This document shows positions 25,098-33,738 of a DNA stretch of 64,000 nt, piece by piece. Within the stretch, counting starts at the first letter, position 1; every line of letters starts with the position of its first letter. The stretch lies in contig NZ_JACHJR010000001.1 of assembly GCF_014203705.1 (NCBI RefSeq), positions 6,882,001-6,946,000 on the forward strand. The letters run 5' to 3'. This DNA comes from Kitasatospora gansuensis (GTDB lineage: Bacteria; Actinomycetota; Actinomycetes; Streptomycetales; Streptomycetaceae). Made by a program: the position numbers and the translations under genes. The notes beneath the pieces were generated by a model. The model did no database searches, was not told the origin of the DNA, and was given only the letters and a program-made list of their open reading frames with translations.

Positions 25098-25881
25098 CGA
25101 CGGGCAGCTCCCGGCAGTACGGCCGGTCCGCCGCGCGGAGCTCGGTCAGCGGACCGGCCGCCCGGAGCACCACGTCGAGCACCTCGCCCGGATCGCAGGC
25201 GTAACCCCCGCTGGCCCAGGCCGGGTTGGCCTCCACCACGGCCCAGCCACCGCCTGCCAGCAGGCCGACGTCGACCACCACCGCACTGGGCAGCCCGGCC
25301 GCACCCGCCGCCAGCAGGTCGGCGGCGAACGCGGCCACCTCCCGGTGCAACGGGTCCTCGGCCAACGGCGCCACGTCCAGCTCACCGTCGACCGCGTACC
25401 GGCTGCCGGTCCGCACCACGCCGTCCAGCACGAACAGCCGGTACTCCCGACGGAACGTCACCACCTCGCTGACCAGCACCGGCTGGTCGTCCGGCAGGGC
25501 GTCGGGCCCCGGCAGGCCGGAGCCGTCCTGGTAGACCCGGGCCGCGAACAGCTTGTCGGACGGCGGCTTGCAGAACGCCCGCCGGCGCAGCGCCCTGGCC
25601 TCGGCGAGGGGCAGCAGCTCGACCGAACGGCGGGTCAGTTCCCGGGGCAACTCGGCCAGCCAGCCCGGCAGTTCCTCCAGCGCGGCCACCCCCAGCTCCC
25701 GCCCGACCGCATCGGCGTACAGCGGGCCGCCGTACAGGTGCACCAGCGGCGGTACATCCTGCGGCGCCCGCCAGCCGGTCGCGGTGCGGGCGGGCAGGCC
25801 GCGGGCGTGGGCGGCGGTGAGCAGTTGCAGGCCGGTCTCGTTGATCCGGGGCGCGAGCAGCAGCAGTCGGTCGGTGAACAT
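25087..25881 (-). CDS. ATP-grasp domain protein (DUF4343-type)
   Basis: 264 aa from ATG 25881. The central and C-terminal parts resemble the ATP-grasp nucleotide-binding fold: FCKPPSDKLFAARVY, VSEVVTFRREYRLFVLDG (ATP lysine/adenine side), then VVVDVGLL and VVEANPAWASGGY, where the Glu/Asn pair is the Mg-binding site. Such proteins ligate a carboxylate to an amine or thiol. No biosynthetic partner nearby. Family call is good, substrate unknown. Confidence 0.8.
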   Translation of the reverse strand: MFTDRLLLLAPRINETGLQLLTAAHARGLPARTATGWRAPQDVPPLVHLYGGPLYADAVGRELGVAALEELPGWLAELPRELTRRSVELLPLAEARALRRRAFCKPPSDKLFAARVYQDGSGLPGPDALPDDQPVLVSEVVTFRREYRLFVLDGVVRTGSRYAVDGELDVAPLAEDPLHREVAAFAADLLAAGAAGLPSAVVVDVGLLAGGGWAVVEANPAWASGGYACDPGEVLDVVLRAAGPLTELRAADRPYCRELPVVTG

Positions 25882-26044
25882 GGGCCCGATGCTGCCGCAG
25901 CCGCCCCGGCCGGACCAGCGGGTTTCTCCCGATCGACCTGGTGGGGCCTCTGGCCCGGAGGCGGGTGGGCATGTCAGAGTCCTGTCCGGGCGGGCCCACC
26001 GGTCCGTTCCGCGCCACCCTCAGCCGGAAAGCAGGAGTTTCGCG

Positions 26045-26809
26045 ATGACCCGCGAGGTACCTTTCGTCCGCGTCAGCACCGCCGATGCCGTGACCACCCT
26101 GGAGCTGGACTCCCCGCACAACCGCAACGCCCTGTCGAGCAGGCTGATGGCCGAGCTGACGCAGGGCCTGGCCGAGGCGGCGGCCGATCCCGCCGTACGG
26201 GCGGTGGTGCTCGGGCACACCGGGAAGGTGTTCTGCGCCGGGGCGGACCTGACCGAGGCGACCGGGGCGGACCCGACGGTGGGGCCGCGCGGACTGGTGG
26301 ACCTGCAGCGGGCGATCGTGGACTGCCCCAAGCCAGTGGTCGCGCTGGTGAACGGGCACGTCCGGGCCGGCGGGCTCGGGCTGCTGGGCGCCGCTGACCT
26401 GGTGGTGGCCGGGCCGCTGGCCACCTTCGCGTTCACCGAGGTCCGGCTCGGCCTGGCGCCCGCCGTGATCTCGCTGCCGCTGCGCCCCAAGCTGGACCCG
26501 CGCGCCGCCTCCCGCTACTACCTCACCGGCGAGACCTTCGACGCCGCCGAGGCGGCCCGGATCGGTCTGATCACCGAGGCGGCCGACGACCCGTCAGCCG
26601 CCGCGAAGGTGCTGCTGGACGCGATCCGGCTGGGCTCGCCGCAGGGCCTGGCCGAGAGCAAGCGCCTGGCCAACGCCGAGGTGGTGGCCTCGTTCGAACG
26701 GGACGCGGACGAGCGGGTGGCCCAGTCCGCCCGGCTGTTCGGCTCGGCCGAGGCGCAGCAGGGCATGCGGGCGTTCCTGGAGCGCCGACCCGCTCCGTGG
26801 GCGGAGTAG
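26045..26809 (+). CDS. Enoyl-CoA hydratase/isomerase family protein
   Basis: 254 aa from ATG 26045; upstream frame is a shadow. Crotonase fold: GKVFCAGADL (first oxyanion-hole loop), PVVALVNGHVRAGGLGLLGAADLVVA (second oxyanion glycine), and FTEVRLGLAP, which keeps the second catalytic Glu. The first catalytic Glu position (GGGxE in classical hydratases) is Gly here, so the chemistry may differ from simple hydration. The nucleotidyltransferase gene follows 13 nt later. Confidence 0.88.
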   Translation: MTREVPFVRVSTADAVTTLELDSPHNRNALSSRLMAELTQGLAEAAADPAVRAVVLGHTGKVFCAGADLTEATGADPTVGPRGLVDLQRAIVDCPKPVVALVNGHVRAGGLGLLGAADLVVAGPLATFAFTEVRLGLAPAVISLPLRPKLDPRAASRYYLTGETFDAAEAARIGLITEAADDPSAAAKVLLDAIRLGSPQGLAESKRLANAEVVASFERDADERVAQSARLFGSAEAQQGMRAFLERRPAPWAE

Positions 26810-26822
26810 TACCGTACCGAGC

Positions 26823-27611
26823 ATGATCGACAAGGGGCTGGACGACCAGGGTTTCATCGCGCGCGAGGGTTCGCTCGACCGCGTGCAACCGGCGTTCAGC
26901 CCCTTGGCCGAGGCAGCGCGGCAGGGGATCGCCGACACCTTCGGCCCGGACCGGCTGCACAGCGGCTACCTGTACGGCAGCATCCCGCGCGGCACCGCCC
27001 GCCCCGGCCGCTCCGACCTGGACCTGCTACTCGCCCTGCACCGGCCGCCAACGGAGGCGGACCGCGCCGACGCGGACGCCCTCGAAGCCGCGCTGGACGC
27101 CGGGCACGGCATGATCGACGGCGTCGGCATCCTGCTCTTCGACACCTCGACTCTGCTCAGCGAGCTCGAACGGCACGACCTCGGCTGGTTCCTGGCCTGC
27201 CTGTGCACCCCGCTGCTCGGCCCCGACCTGGCCACCGAGCTGCCCCGCTACCGGCCGACCTCGCTGCTGGCCCGGGAGACCAACGGCGATCTGGCGCTCG
27301 CGCTGCCCCGCTGGCGCGAGAGCAGCGCCGATCCGCGTGCCCTGAACCGGGCCGTGGCCCGACGGCTCGTCAGGACCGCGTTCACCTTGGTGATGCCCCG
27401 GTGGGCCGGGTGGACCAGTGATCTCACCCGCTCCGCCGAGATCGCCGGCGGCTACTACCCGGAGCGGGCCGGGCAGCTGCGCACCGCCGCCGAGGTCGCG
27501 CTCGCGCCGACCGGGGACCGGGAGGTGCTGCGGATGTTCACCGAGGACCTCGGCCCGTGGCTGGCGGCCGAGTACGCCGCCGTGCACGGGGTGAAGGCGG
27601 CCCGGCCCTGA
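26823..27611 (+). CDS. Nucleotidyltransferase-domain protein (aminoglycoside-type fold)
   Basis: 262 aa. The N-terminal half has the pol-beta nucleotidyltransferase motif GYLYGSIPRGTARPGRSDLDLL (GS...SDxD), which binds Mg-NTP. The C-terminal half is helical. It could adenylylate a small molecule or a protein. TACCGT lies 7 nt before ATG 26823 without a ribosome site, consistent with a leaderless start, although read-through from the hydratase gene is also possible. Substrate unknown. Confidence 0.8.
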   Translation: MIDKGLDDQGFIAREGSLDRVQPAFSPLAEAARQGIADTFGPDRLHSGYLYGSIPRGTARPGRSDLDLLLALHRPPTEADRADADALEAALDAGHGMIDGVGILLFDTSTLLSELERHDLGWFLACLCTPLLGPDLATELPRYRPTSLLARETNGDLALALPRWRESSADPRALNRAVARRLVRTAFTLVMPRWAGWTSDLTRSAEIAGGYYPERAGQLRTAAEVALAPTGDREVLRMFTEDLGPWLAAEYAAVHGVKAARP

Positions 27612-27673
27612 CCTGGTGTGAGCTTGCTCCCTCCCGGTGTTACCGACCGGTCAGGACCGATAGCGTGGGGGAC

Positions 27674-28429
27674 ATGCCGAACGCCAGTTCCCTCCTCACC
27701 GCAGTCCGTGCTCGAGGCCGCCGGGCCGCCGGGCGGCTGGTGCACCGGGGCTGGACCTGGGTGCAGGGGGTCGGCGCGGTCTCCAACCAGAGCCCGGGGC
27801 CCTACCGGTTCCGCGAGCTGGGGGACGGCACCAAGCTGGCCTTCCCGCTCGGAACGGTGTTCAACGAGCAGTGGATCACCATCGGCCCGTTCTCGATCAT
27901 CGGCGAACGCGTCACCATCTCGGCCGGCTTCGTGCCCGGGCTCGATCTGGGGGACGAGCCGATCGTGCGGATCGGCGGCGGCTGTGTGATCGGCCGGGGC
28001 AGCCATCTGGTCGGCCATCAGTCGATCACCCTCGGGGACGACGTCTGGACCGGCCCGTTCGTCTACATCACCGACACCGCGCACTCGTACCACGACACCG
28101 AGCTGCCGATCGGCAAGCAGTGGCCGCGCAACGAGCCGGTGGAGATCGGCTCGGGCAGCTGGATCGGCACCGGCGCGGTGATCCTGCCCGGCGCGAAGCT
28201 GGGGCGGAACGTGGTGGTGGCGGCCAATTCGGTGGTGCGCGGCGAGGTGCCCGACTTCGCGGTGGTGGCGGGCGCCCCGGCGAAGGTGGTGCGCAGCTGG
28301 TCCGAGGCCGAGGGCTGGCAGCCGCCGTTCCGGCACGAGCCGCCGACCGCCCTGCCGGGGGACCTGACCGCCGATCAGCTCCGCGAACTGATCGGCTGGG
28401 ACCTGCGGCTGCCGGGCGAAGAAGCCTGA
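27674..28429 (+). CDS. Left-handed beta-helix (hexapeptide-repeat) acyltransferase
   Basis: 251 aa from ATG 27674, preceded by TAGCGT 7 nt upstream (leaderless pattern). Hexapeptide repeats run from about residue 70 to 205 (for example IGPFSIIGERVTI, IGGGCVIGRGSHLVG, IGSGSWIGTGAVILPGAKLGRNVVVAANSVVRG), the form of O-acetyl/acyltransferases of the WbbJ/MaA type. The loop DTAHSYHD supplies a catalytic His candidate, and the coil is capped by VAGAPAKVVRSW. No sugar-biosynthesis genes adjoin. Confidence 0.87.
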   Translation: MPNASSLLTAVRARGRRAAGRLVHRGWTWVQGVGAVSNQSPGPYRFRELGDGTKLAFPLGTVFNEQWITIGPFSIIGERVTISAGFVPGLDLGDEPIVRIGGGCVIGRGSHLVGHQSITLGDDVWTGPFVYITDTAHSYHDTELPIGKQWPRNEPVEIGSGSWIGTGAVILPGAKLGRNVVVAANSVVRGEVPDFAVVAGAPAKVVRSWSEAEGWQPPFRHEPPTALPGDLTADQLRELIGWDLRLPGEEA

Positions 28430-28434
28430 CGTTT

Positions 28435-29196
28435 TCAGGCAGGCCGACGCGCCTCGATCAGGAAGCGGGCCGAGTGCGCCACGAACGGCCCCTCGGCCCC
28501 GATCCGCTCGTGCAGTTCGCGCAGCCGGTCCCGGTACCGCTCGACGGTGAAGCCGGGGACCATCCAGATCACCTTGCGCAGGAAGTAGACCACCGCGCCG
28601 ACGTCGAGGAACTCGGTCCGCAGCCGCTCGGACCGAAGCTCGACGACCTCCAGACCGGCCGCCTCCGCCCGGGCGCGCTCGTCCTCGGGGTGCCGGGCCC
28701 GGTGCTGCTCGGCGGTGAGCGGCCCGAGGAAGTACTCCACCAGCTCGAACACGCTGGCCGGGCCGACGTGTTGGGCCAGGTACGTGCCGCCGGGCCGGAG
28801 CACCCGGTGGATCTCCGACCAGTAGGGCTGCACCGGGTGACGGCTGGTCACCAGGTCGAAGGCGCCGTCCGCGAACGGGAGCGGTGGCTCGTCCGGGGCG
28901 GCCACCACCACCGCGCCGAGCGGGTGCAGCAGCGCGGTGGCCTTCGCCACGTTCGGCGGCCAGGACTCGGTGGCGGCCATCACCGGCGGGAACTTCCCCG
29001 CCCCGGCCAGGACTTCGCCGCCACCGGTCTGGATGTCCAGCGCGGCGGAGACCCCGGCCAGCCGGGCCCCGACGGTGCGCTGGTAGCCCCAGGACGGCCG
29101 CTGCTCGGTGGCCCGGCCGTCCAGCCAGGAGAAGTCCCAGCCGTCGACCGGGACGGATTCGGCCTCGGCGACGAGGTCCTCGAAGGTACGCGACAT
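28435..29196 (-). CDS. Class I SAM-dependent methyltransferase
   Basis: 253 aa. Rossmann methyltransferase: motif I appears as ALDIQTGGGEVLA, followed by a post-I region, PFADGAFDLVTSRH (motif II/III with the substrate-facing loop) and IHRVLRPGGTYLAQ (post-III). Methyltransf_11 type. The final strand region is intact. Convergent to the acyltransferase with 5 nt between stops. Substrate unknown. Confidence 0.88.
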   Translation of the reverse strand: MSRTFEDLVAEAESVPVDGWDFSWLDGRATEQRPSWGYQRTVGARLAGVSAALDIQTGGGEVLAGAGKFPPVMAATESWPPNVAKATALLHPLGAVVVAAPDEPPLPFADGAFDLVTSRHPVQPYWSEIHRVLRPGGTYLAQHVGPASVFELVEYFLGPLTAEQHRARHPEDERARAEAAGLEVVELRSERLRTEFLDVGAVVYFLRKVIWMVPGFTVERYRDRLRELHERIGAEGPFVAHSARFLIEARRPA

Positions 29197-29274
29197 AACG
29201 GCATCATCGCGGCATTCCGGGTGCCGGGCAAACAGTTTCCCGGGCGCGCCCCGCCGGGACCGGGAGGGCCGCCG

Positions 29275-30141
29275 CTACAGGCGGCGCCAGAGCGCGGGCA
29301 CGTTCGGCGGCTCCCAGCCGACCATCGCGGTGTGGGCCTGCAGGCACTGGTACGAAGCACCGCCGTAGGTGACGCGGTCGCCGGCCCGGTAGTTGGTGCC
29401 GGGGGTCCAGCTGCCACCGCCCGGGGTCGGGCTCGGGCTCGGGCTGGTGGTGCCGGTGGGGGACGGGCTGGGGTTCGGGGTCTGCGGGACGTTCAGGACG
29501 AAGTCGAAGGTGCCCTCCTTGCCGGAGCCGATCTGGCGGACGTTCATCAGCAGCCGGGCGTCGAAGATGGTGTCGGTGCTGTTGCGGGGCTCGCCGGGGA
29601 AGTACAGCTGGGTGGTGAGCACCGGCCGGTTGGGGGCCTGCACCTTGACGTGGATGTGCCGGGTACGGCCCGGGTAGAGGCCGGGCACGATGGTGCTCAG
29701 GCTGAACGCGCCCTGGGCGTTGGTGAACTGGTGGCCCCGGAAGGCGAAGCCGGTGTTGTCGTAGGCGCCGTTGGTGTCGGCCTGCCAGAAGTCCAGCAGC
29801 ACGTTGGCGATCGGCAGGCAGGCGGAGCCGAAGACGTACCCGCTGACGGTGAGCCGGGTGCCCGGCGTGCTCGCCGTCACCAGCGAGGTGCGCAGCGGGG
29901 AGTTGGGCTTGAAGTACGGGCCCTCGGTCTGCGGGACGGTCGGGTGGTCACCGTCGTCGCAGTCGGGGGTGAGTTCGGGGGCGAGGCCGGTGCCCCGCCG
30001 GTCGCGGGCGAGTGCGGTGCCCGCGCCGAGCAGCAGCGGAGCGGCGCCGGCCGCGGCGACCGCCTTCAGCAGTGTCTTCCGGCTCAACAGGCGCTCGTGC
30101 GGCCGGGGTTCGGGGGTCTGGAGTTCGTCCTGCTCGGACAT
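29275..30141 (-). CDS. Secreted intradiol ring-cleavage dioxygenase with C-terminal CBM5/12-type domain
   Basis: 288 aa from ATG 30141. Signal sequence with SRKTLLKAVAAAGAAPLLLGAGTALA, a twin-arginine-like (RK) Tat signal. The catalytic domain (about 60-205) has GPYF and YPGRTRHIHVKV, giving the Tyr/Tyr/His/His set that binds Fe(III) in intradiol dioxygenases. A Pro/Ser/Thr linker (PSPSPTGTTSPSPSPT) leads to a chitin/cellulose-binding module (YRAGDRVTYGGASYQCLQAHT...WEPPNVPALWRR). The same fusion is known from Streptomyces sp. SirexAA-E, where it is a secreted catechol dioxygenase linked to lignin-derived aromatics. Confidence 0.92.
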   Translation of the reverse strand: MSEQDELQTPEPRPHERLLSRKTLLKAVAAAGAAPLLLGAGTALARDRRGTGLAPELTPDCDDGDHPTVPQTEGPYFKPNSPLRTSLVTASTPGTRLTVSGYVFGSACLPIANVLLDFWQADTNGAYDNTGFAFRGHQFTNAQGAFSLSTIVPGLYPGRTRHIHVKVQAPNRPVLTTQLYFPGEPRNSTDTIFDARLLMNVRQIGSGKEGTFDFVLNVPQTPNPSPSPTGTTSPSPSPTPGGGSWTPGTNYRAGDRVTYGGASYQCLQAHTAMVGWEPPNVPALWRRL

Positions 30142-30251
30142 GCGGGTGCCTCCTGGGGGACGGGCGAGGTCATGGCTGCTGTGGGGGCGCGGCCATGATG
30201 GGCTCATGACAGCCGACGGTGCCGGGATCGGTACGGCGGCCAGCAGTGAAC

Positions 30252-31166
30252 CTACGGGCCCTCGGGCAGTGCGGCGATGGACTCCAGCCGGGGATCGTGG
30301 TGATTTCCTCCGGCGCCGCCACGGAACTCCCCGGGCGTCATCCCGGTCTCCCGCCGGAAGAACCGGCAGAAGTACGCCGGGTCGCCGAACCCGCACTCCT
30401 TCGCGATCTGCCGCACCGTCAGATCGGTTCTGGCCAACAGAAGTTTGGCGGTCAGGGTCTGCTGCTGGCGGATCAGCCGGCCCGGTGTGCGGCCGGTGGC
30501 CTGCTTGACCAGGGCGTGCAGATGACCGGTGGAGACTCCCAGCCGCCGGGCGCAGTCCGCCACCGAGCGGCCGCCCGGCTCGGCGATCAACTGGCGGAAG
30601 GTCGCGACCAGTTCGTCCGTACGGCCCGGAGTGCGGCCCGGTGCGCGCCCCGGTGTCACCGGCTCCGCTCCAGGCGCCGAGGCGCGTAGCGCCCGGACGA
30701 TCAGGATGTGCAGGTACGAGCGCAGGACCCCGGCGTAGCCGTCCGCCAGTGCCCGGTACTCACGGTCCAACTCCTGCATCAGGGCGGGAAGTTCGTGATC
30801 GGCCCCGGTCAGCCGTAGCCAGGGCCGGCCGGCCAGGGTGCGGAGTGCGGCGACGTCCTCGGGGTGGGAGAGCAGGAAGTCCTCGTTGAAGATCAGCACC
30901 TGCCCGGTGAGGCCGTCCACCTCGTCCCAGTAGTGCACCTGCCCCGGCGCGATCACGCACAGGTGCGGCGGGTCGAGCGGCCAGTGCGCCAGGTCGACCA
31001 CGTGGGTGCCGCGCCCGCCCGTGACGTGCACGATCTCGTAGAAGGTGTGCCGGTGCGGAAAACCGGCCCGGGACAGCTCCCCGATGGTGTCGAACGAGCC
31101 GATGGCGAACGGCAGTACCTGCGGCTCGGGCACCATCAGCCCGTGGACGGGGAAGTCGATGCTCAT
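30252..31166 (-). CDS. AraC-family transcriptional regulator
   Basis: 304 aa from ATG 31166. N-terminal cupin sensor (HRHTFYEIVHVTGGRGTHVVD; APGQVHYWDEVDG) and C-terminal double HTH: SVADCARRLGVSTGHLHALVKQATGRTPGRLI, then LTVRQIAKECGFGDPAYFCRFFRRETGMTPGEFR. Typical of sugar or aromatic-acid activators. Same strand as and 110 nt upstream of the secreted dioxygenase, so it may control that gene. Inducer unknown. Confidence 0.92.
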   Translation of the reverse strand: MSIDFPVHGLMVPEPQVLPFAIGSFDTIGELSRAGFPHRHTFYEIVHVTGGRGTHVVDLAHWPLDPPHLCVIAPGQVHYWDEVDGLTGQVLIFNEDFLLSHPEDVAALRTLAGRPWLRLTGADHELPALMQELDREYRALADGYAGVLRSYLHILIVRALRASAPGAEPVTPGRAPGRTPGRTDELVATFRQLIAEPGGRSVADCARRLGVSTGHLHALVKQATGRTPGRLIRQQQTLTAKLLLARTDLTVRQIAKECGFGDPAYFCRFFRRETGMTPGEFRGGAGGNHHDPRLESIAALPEGP

Positions 31167-31221
31167 CGCAGCAGTCTGCGGCCGCCACCGCAACAGGTCC
31201 AGACCACGTCTGCCAGGAGGC

Positions 31222-31791
31222 TCAGGCGCCCCGACGGATCGTCACCACCGCCGTCCGGCCGTCCACCCGGAGCAGCTCCTCGCCGGGAGTCTCCAGCAGC
31301 ACGGCGTCGAAGCAGCCCAACCGGACGTCGGAGCCGTCGAGTTCGGCGGTGCCTGCCAGGCAGACCAGCAGGACCACCGCGTCCGGCGGGACGGTGACGG
31401 CGCGCTGCCCGTCCGCCACCTCGACCTCGGCGGTGGCCCGCCCCCGACGGGTCATCACATTGAAGTCCACCACCGGGCCGCCGAGCAGTTCGCAACCGGT
31501 CTCGGCGTCACCGGGGAAGGCGAACGGCCGGAACGGCTCGGCGAGCCGGTGCTCGGTGCCCGCCACGGTGAGGGCCATCCCCGCACCCTCCACCACGGTG
31601 ATCACCCGGTCGACGTCCTCGAAGCGGGAGAACGGGCCGCCCTGCCCGACGTCCGCCAGGCTGACCCGCCAGTGGAAGTCGGCCAGCCCGGCCCCGGCCG
31701 GGTACCCCGCCACCTCGCGGGTGATGCCGCCGCCGTTCAGCCACGGGGTGGCCGGGCGCCGGTCGGCGCGGAGTACCTGAACCGTCGTCAT
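31222..31791 (-). CDS. HutD family protein
   Basis: 189 aa from ATG 31791. Cupin-like HutD fold: opens TTVQVLRADRRPATPWLNGGG, with PWLNGGGITREVAGYP and FHWRVSLADVGQGGPFSRFEDVDRVITVVEG as the hallmark block. HutD is linked in other bacteria to control of histidine utilisation, but no hut genes are in view. The AraC gene lies 56 nt downstream on the same strand. Confidence 0.9.
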   Translation of the reverse strand: MTTVQVLRADRRPATPWLNGGGITREVAGYPAGAGLADFHWRVSLADVGQGGPFSRFEDVDRVITVVEGAGMALTVAGTEHRLAEPFRPFAFPGDAETGCELLGGPVVDFNVMTRRGRATAEVEVADGQRAVTVPPDAVVLLVCLAGTAELDGSDVRLGCFDAVLLETPGEELLRVDGRTAVVTIRRGA

Positions 31792-31926
31792 CTGCTTGCC
31801 TCGCTGGTCGGGGCCCGTACGGGCGGCCTGGGGTCGGTGGTCCCAGGGTAAGCGCTGGAATTGCCCCGCACGGGGGAGGCGGGATCCGGCAGCATGACGG
31901 CCAGTTGCCCAGGACTGGAGGACACC

Positions 31927-32451
31927 GTGTTCGAGACCGACCGGCTGAGCGTGCGGCTGTGGGACGAGGCCGACCAGGAGCGTGCGTTCGACATCTACTC
32001 CCGCTGGGAGGTGGCCAAGTGGCTGGGCAGCACGCCCCGGGCGCTGGAGACGCCGGACGAGGCGGCGGCGCTGGTGGAGCGCTGCCGGGCCCGGTCGGCC
32101 GACCCCCGGTACGGGGTGTGGGCGGTGCAGCGGCGGGACACCGGGACGGTGGTGGGGTCCGTCCTGCTGATGCCGCTGCCGGACGGGGACGGTGAGGTGG
32201 AGGTCGGCTGGCACCTGCACCCCGACAGCTGGGGCCACGGCTTCGCCACCGAGGCGGCCCGGGGCGCGCTGGCCAAGGGGTTCGGGGACGGCCTGGCGGA
32301 GATCCACGCGATGGTCCGCCCGGGCAACGCACCGTCGGCGGCGGTGTGCCGGAGGCTGGGGATGACCGCCACCGGCCGCACCGACCGCTGGTACGGCGTC
32401 GAGATGGAGTCGTTCCGGATCGGGCGGGACGCGGGACGACTGAGGAGCTGA
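31927..32451 (+). CDS. GNAT family N-acetyltransferase (RimJ/RimL type)
   Basis: 174 aa from GTG 31927, chosen because GGAGG lies 6 nt upstream; an in-frame ATG at 31894 lacks a site. Starts FETDRLSVRLWDEAD, the standard RimJ/L opening. Acetyl-CoA motif: VGWHLHPDSWGHGFATEAARGAL. Then AMVRPGNAPSAAVCRRLGMTATG. Could acetylate a ribosomal protein or a small amine. Divergent from hutD (135 nt). Confidence 0.88.
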   Translation: MFETDRLSVRLWDEADQERAFDIYSRWEVAKWLGSTPRALETPDEAAALVERCRARSADPRYGVWAVQRRDTGTVVGSVLLMPLPDGDGEVEVGWHLHPDSWGHGFATEAARGALAKGFGDGLAEIHAMVRPGNAPSAAVCRRLGMTATGRTDRWYGVEMESFRIGRDAGRLRS

Positions 32452-32463
32452 CGTCCGGTCAGG

Positions 32464-33702
32464 TCATCGGGCGGTGGGCTTCGGGCGGACCAGCAGCGAG
32501 AGGGCGGCGGCCAGCGCGGCCGTGGCGGCGACGGTGGTGAGGGCGAGCGGGAGGGTGGTGGCGTCGGCGAGGAAGCCGATCGCCGGCGGGCCGACCAGCA
32601 TGCCCGCGTAGCCGAGGGTGGAGGCGGTGGCGACGCCGCGCGGTCCGCCCGCCACGCCGGCCGCGGCGATCGCGAGCGGGAAGATGTTGGCCAGGCCGAG
32701 GCCGACCAGGACGAAACCGGCCAGCACCAGCGGGACGGCGGGGGCGAGCGCGGCGACCAGCATGCCGGTCGCGGCGGTCAGCCCGCCGAACAGCATCACC
32801 CGGGTCTGCCCGGCCCGGACGGAGAGCCAGGTGCCACCGAGCCGCCCGGCGGTCATCGCGAAGGCGAAGGCCGCGTAGCCGGTGGCGGCCAGCCCGGTGC
32901 TCGCGTGCACGTCGTCGGTCAGGTGCAGGGTGGCCCAGTCGGCGAGCGCGCCCTCGCCGTACGCGTCGCAGAGCGCCACCAGGCCGAGCAGGATCACCAA
33001 CAGGCGGGCGTTCCGGGCGGGTTGGCGGCTGGGAGCAGCGGTTCCCCGGGGTGTGGCGGCCGTGACGGCGGCGGGCGTGACGGCGGCGGTCCGGAGCAGG
33101 GCGGTGCCGGCGATCACGGTGACCAGCAGGCCGAGGGCCCCGCTGAGGGCGAGCGCCCAGGCGGTGCTGAGGGTGCCTGCGAGCAGTCCGCCGACGGCCG
33201 CGCCGAGCAGTCCGCCGAGGCTGTACCCCGCGTGGAAGCTGGGCATGACGGGGCGTCGGAGCTCGACCACCAGGTCGACGGCGGCGCTGTTCATGCTGAC
33301 GTTGGCGCCGCCGTAGGCCGCGCCGAACAGCAGCAGGGCGGCGCCCAGGGTGAGCACCGAGCCGGTGTGCGCGGGCAGCAGGACAGCGAGGCTGAGGGCG
33401 GCCAGCGAGGCGACGGTGACCGGGCGGCTGCCGAACCTGACGCAGAGTCGGCCGATCAGTGGCATGGTGGCCACGGCACCGGCCGACAGGCAGAGCAGGG
33501 CCAGGCCGAGCGCGCTGTGCGAGGCGTGGACCTGGGCGCGGACGTCGGGGATCCGGACCACCCAGGCGGCGAACAGGAAGCCGTCGACGGCGAAGAAGGC
33601 GGTCAGGGCGATCCGGGCGGTGGTCCAGACGGGGGCCGGCGCTGGGCCGACCGGGTGGTTGTGGGCTGCTGAACGGACGCGGGTTTTGTTTAGTAGCGGC
33701 AC
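32464..33702 (-). CDS. MFS transporter divergent from a ROK regulator
   Basis: 412 aa from GTG 33702. About 12 membrane segments starting at ARIALTAFFAVDGFLFAAW. Similar in layout to the fucose permease/FucP-like and drug-efflux MFS proteins often placed next to ROK genes; GGANVSMNSAAVDLV is a family-typical loop. No ribosome site; TATTCT lies 6 nt upstream of the GTG on the minus strand and TTGAAG 18 bp further, so the mRNA is probably leaderless. Substrate is likely a sugar or related metabolite (inference from the ROK partner). Confidence 0.85.
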   Translation of the reverse strand: MPLLNKTRVRSAAHNHPVGPAPAPVWTTARIALTAFFAVDGFLFAAWVVRIPDVRAQVHASHSALGLALLCLSAGAVATMPLIGRLCVRFGSRPVTVASLAALSLAVLLPAHTGSVLTLGAALLLFGAAYGGANVSMNSAAVDLVVELRRPVMPSFHAGYSLGGLLGAAVGGLLAGTLSTAWALALSGALGLLVTVIAGTALLRTAAVTPAAVTAATPRGTAAPSRQPARNARLLVILLGLVALCDAYGEGALADWATLHLTDDVHASTGLAATGYAAFAFAMTAGRLGGTWLSVRAGQTRVMLFGGLTAATGMLVAALAPAVPLVLAGFVLVGLGLANIFPLAIAAAGVAGGPRGVATASTLGYAGMLVGPPAIGFLADATTLPLALTTVAATAALAAALSLLVRPKPTAR

Positions 33703-33738
33703 AAAAGCAGAATAGGGGAGTGCCGCACACACCTTCAA
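33684..33738. promoter_or_regulatory. Overlapping divergent leaderless promoters (MFS/ROK)
   Basis: The two GTG starts (33702 minus, 33720 plus) are 17 nt apart. Plus strand: CAGAAT (33708-33713) then 6 nt to GTG 33720. Minus strand: TTGAAG (33738-33733), 18 bp, TATTCT (33714-33709), then 6 nt to GTG 33702. The two -10 hexamers share the same bases. A palindrome TTTTGT (33684-33689)...ACAAAA (33701-33706) covers this zone and is a plausible operator for the ROK protein. Confidence 0.55.
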
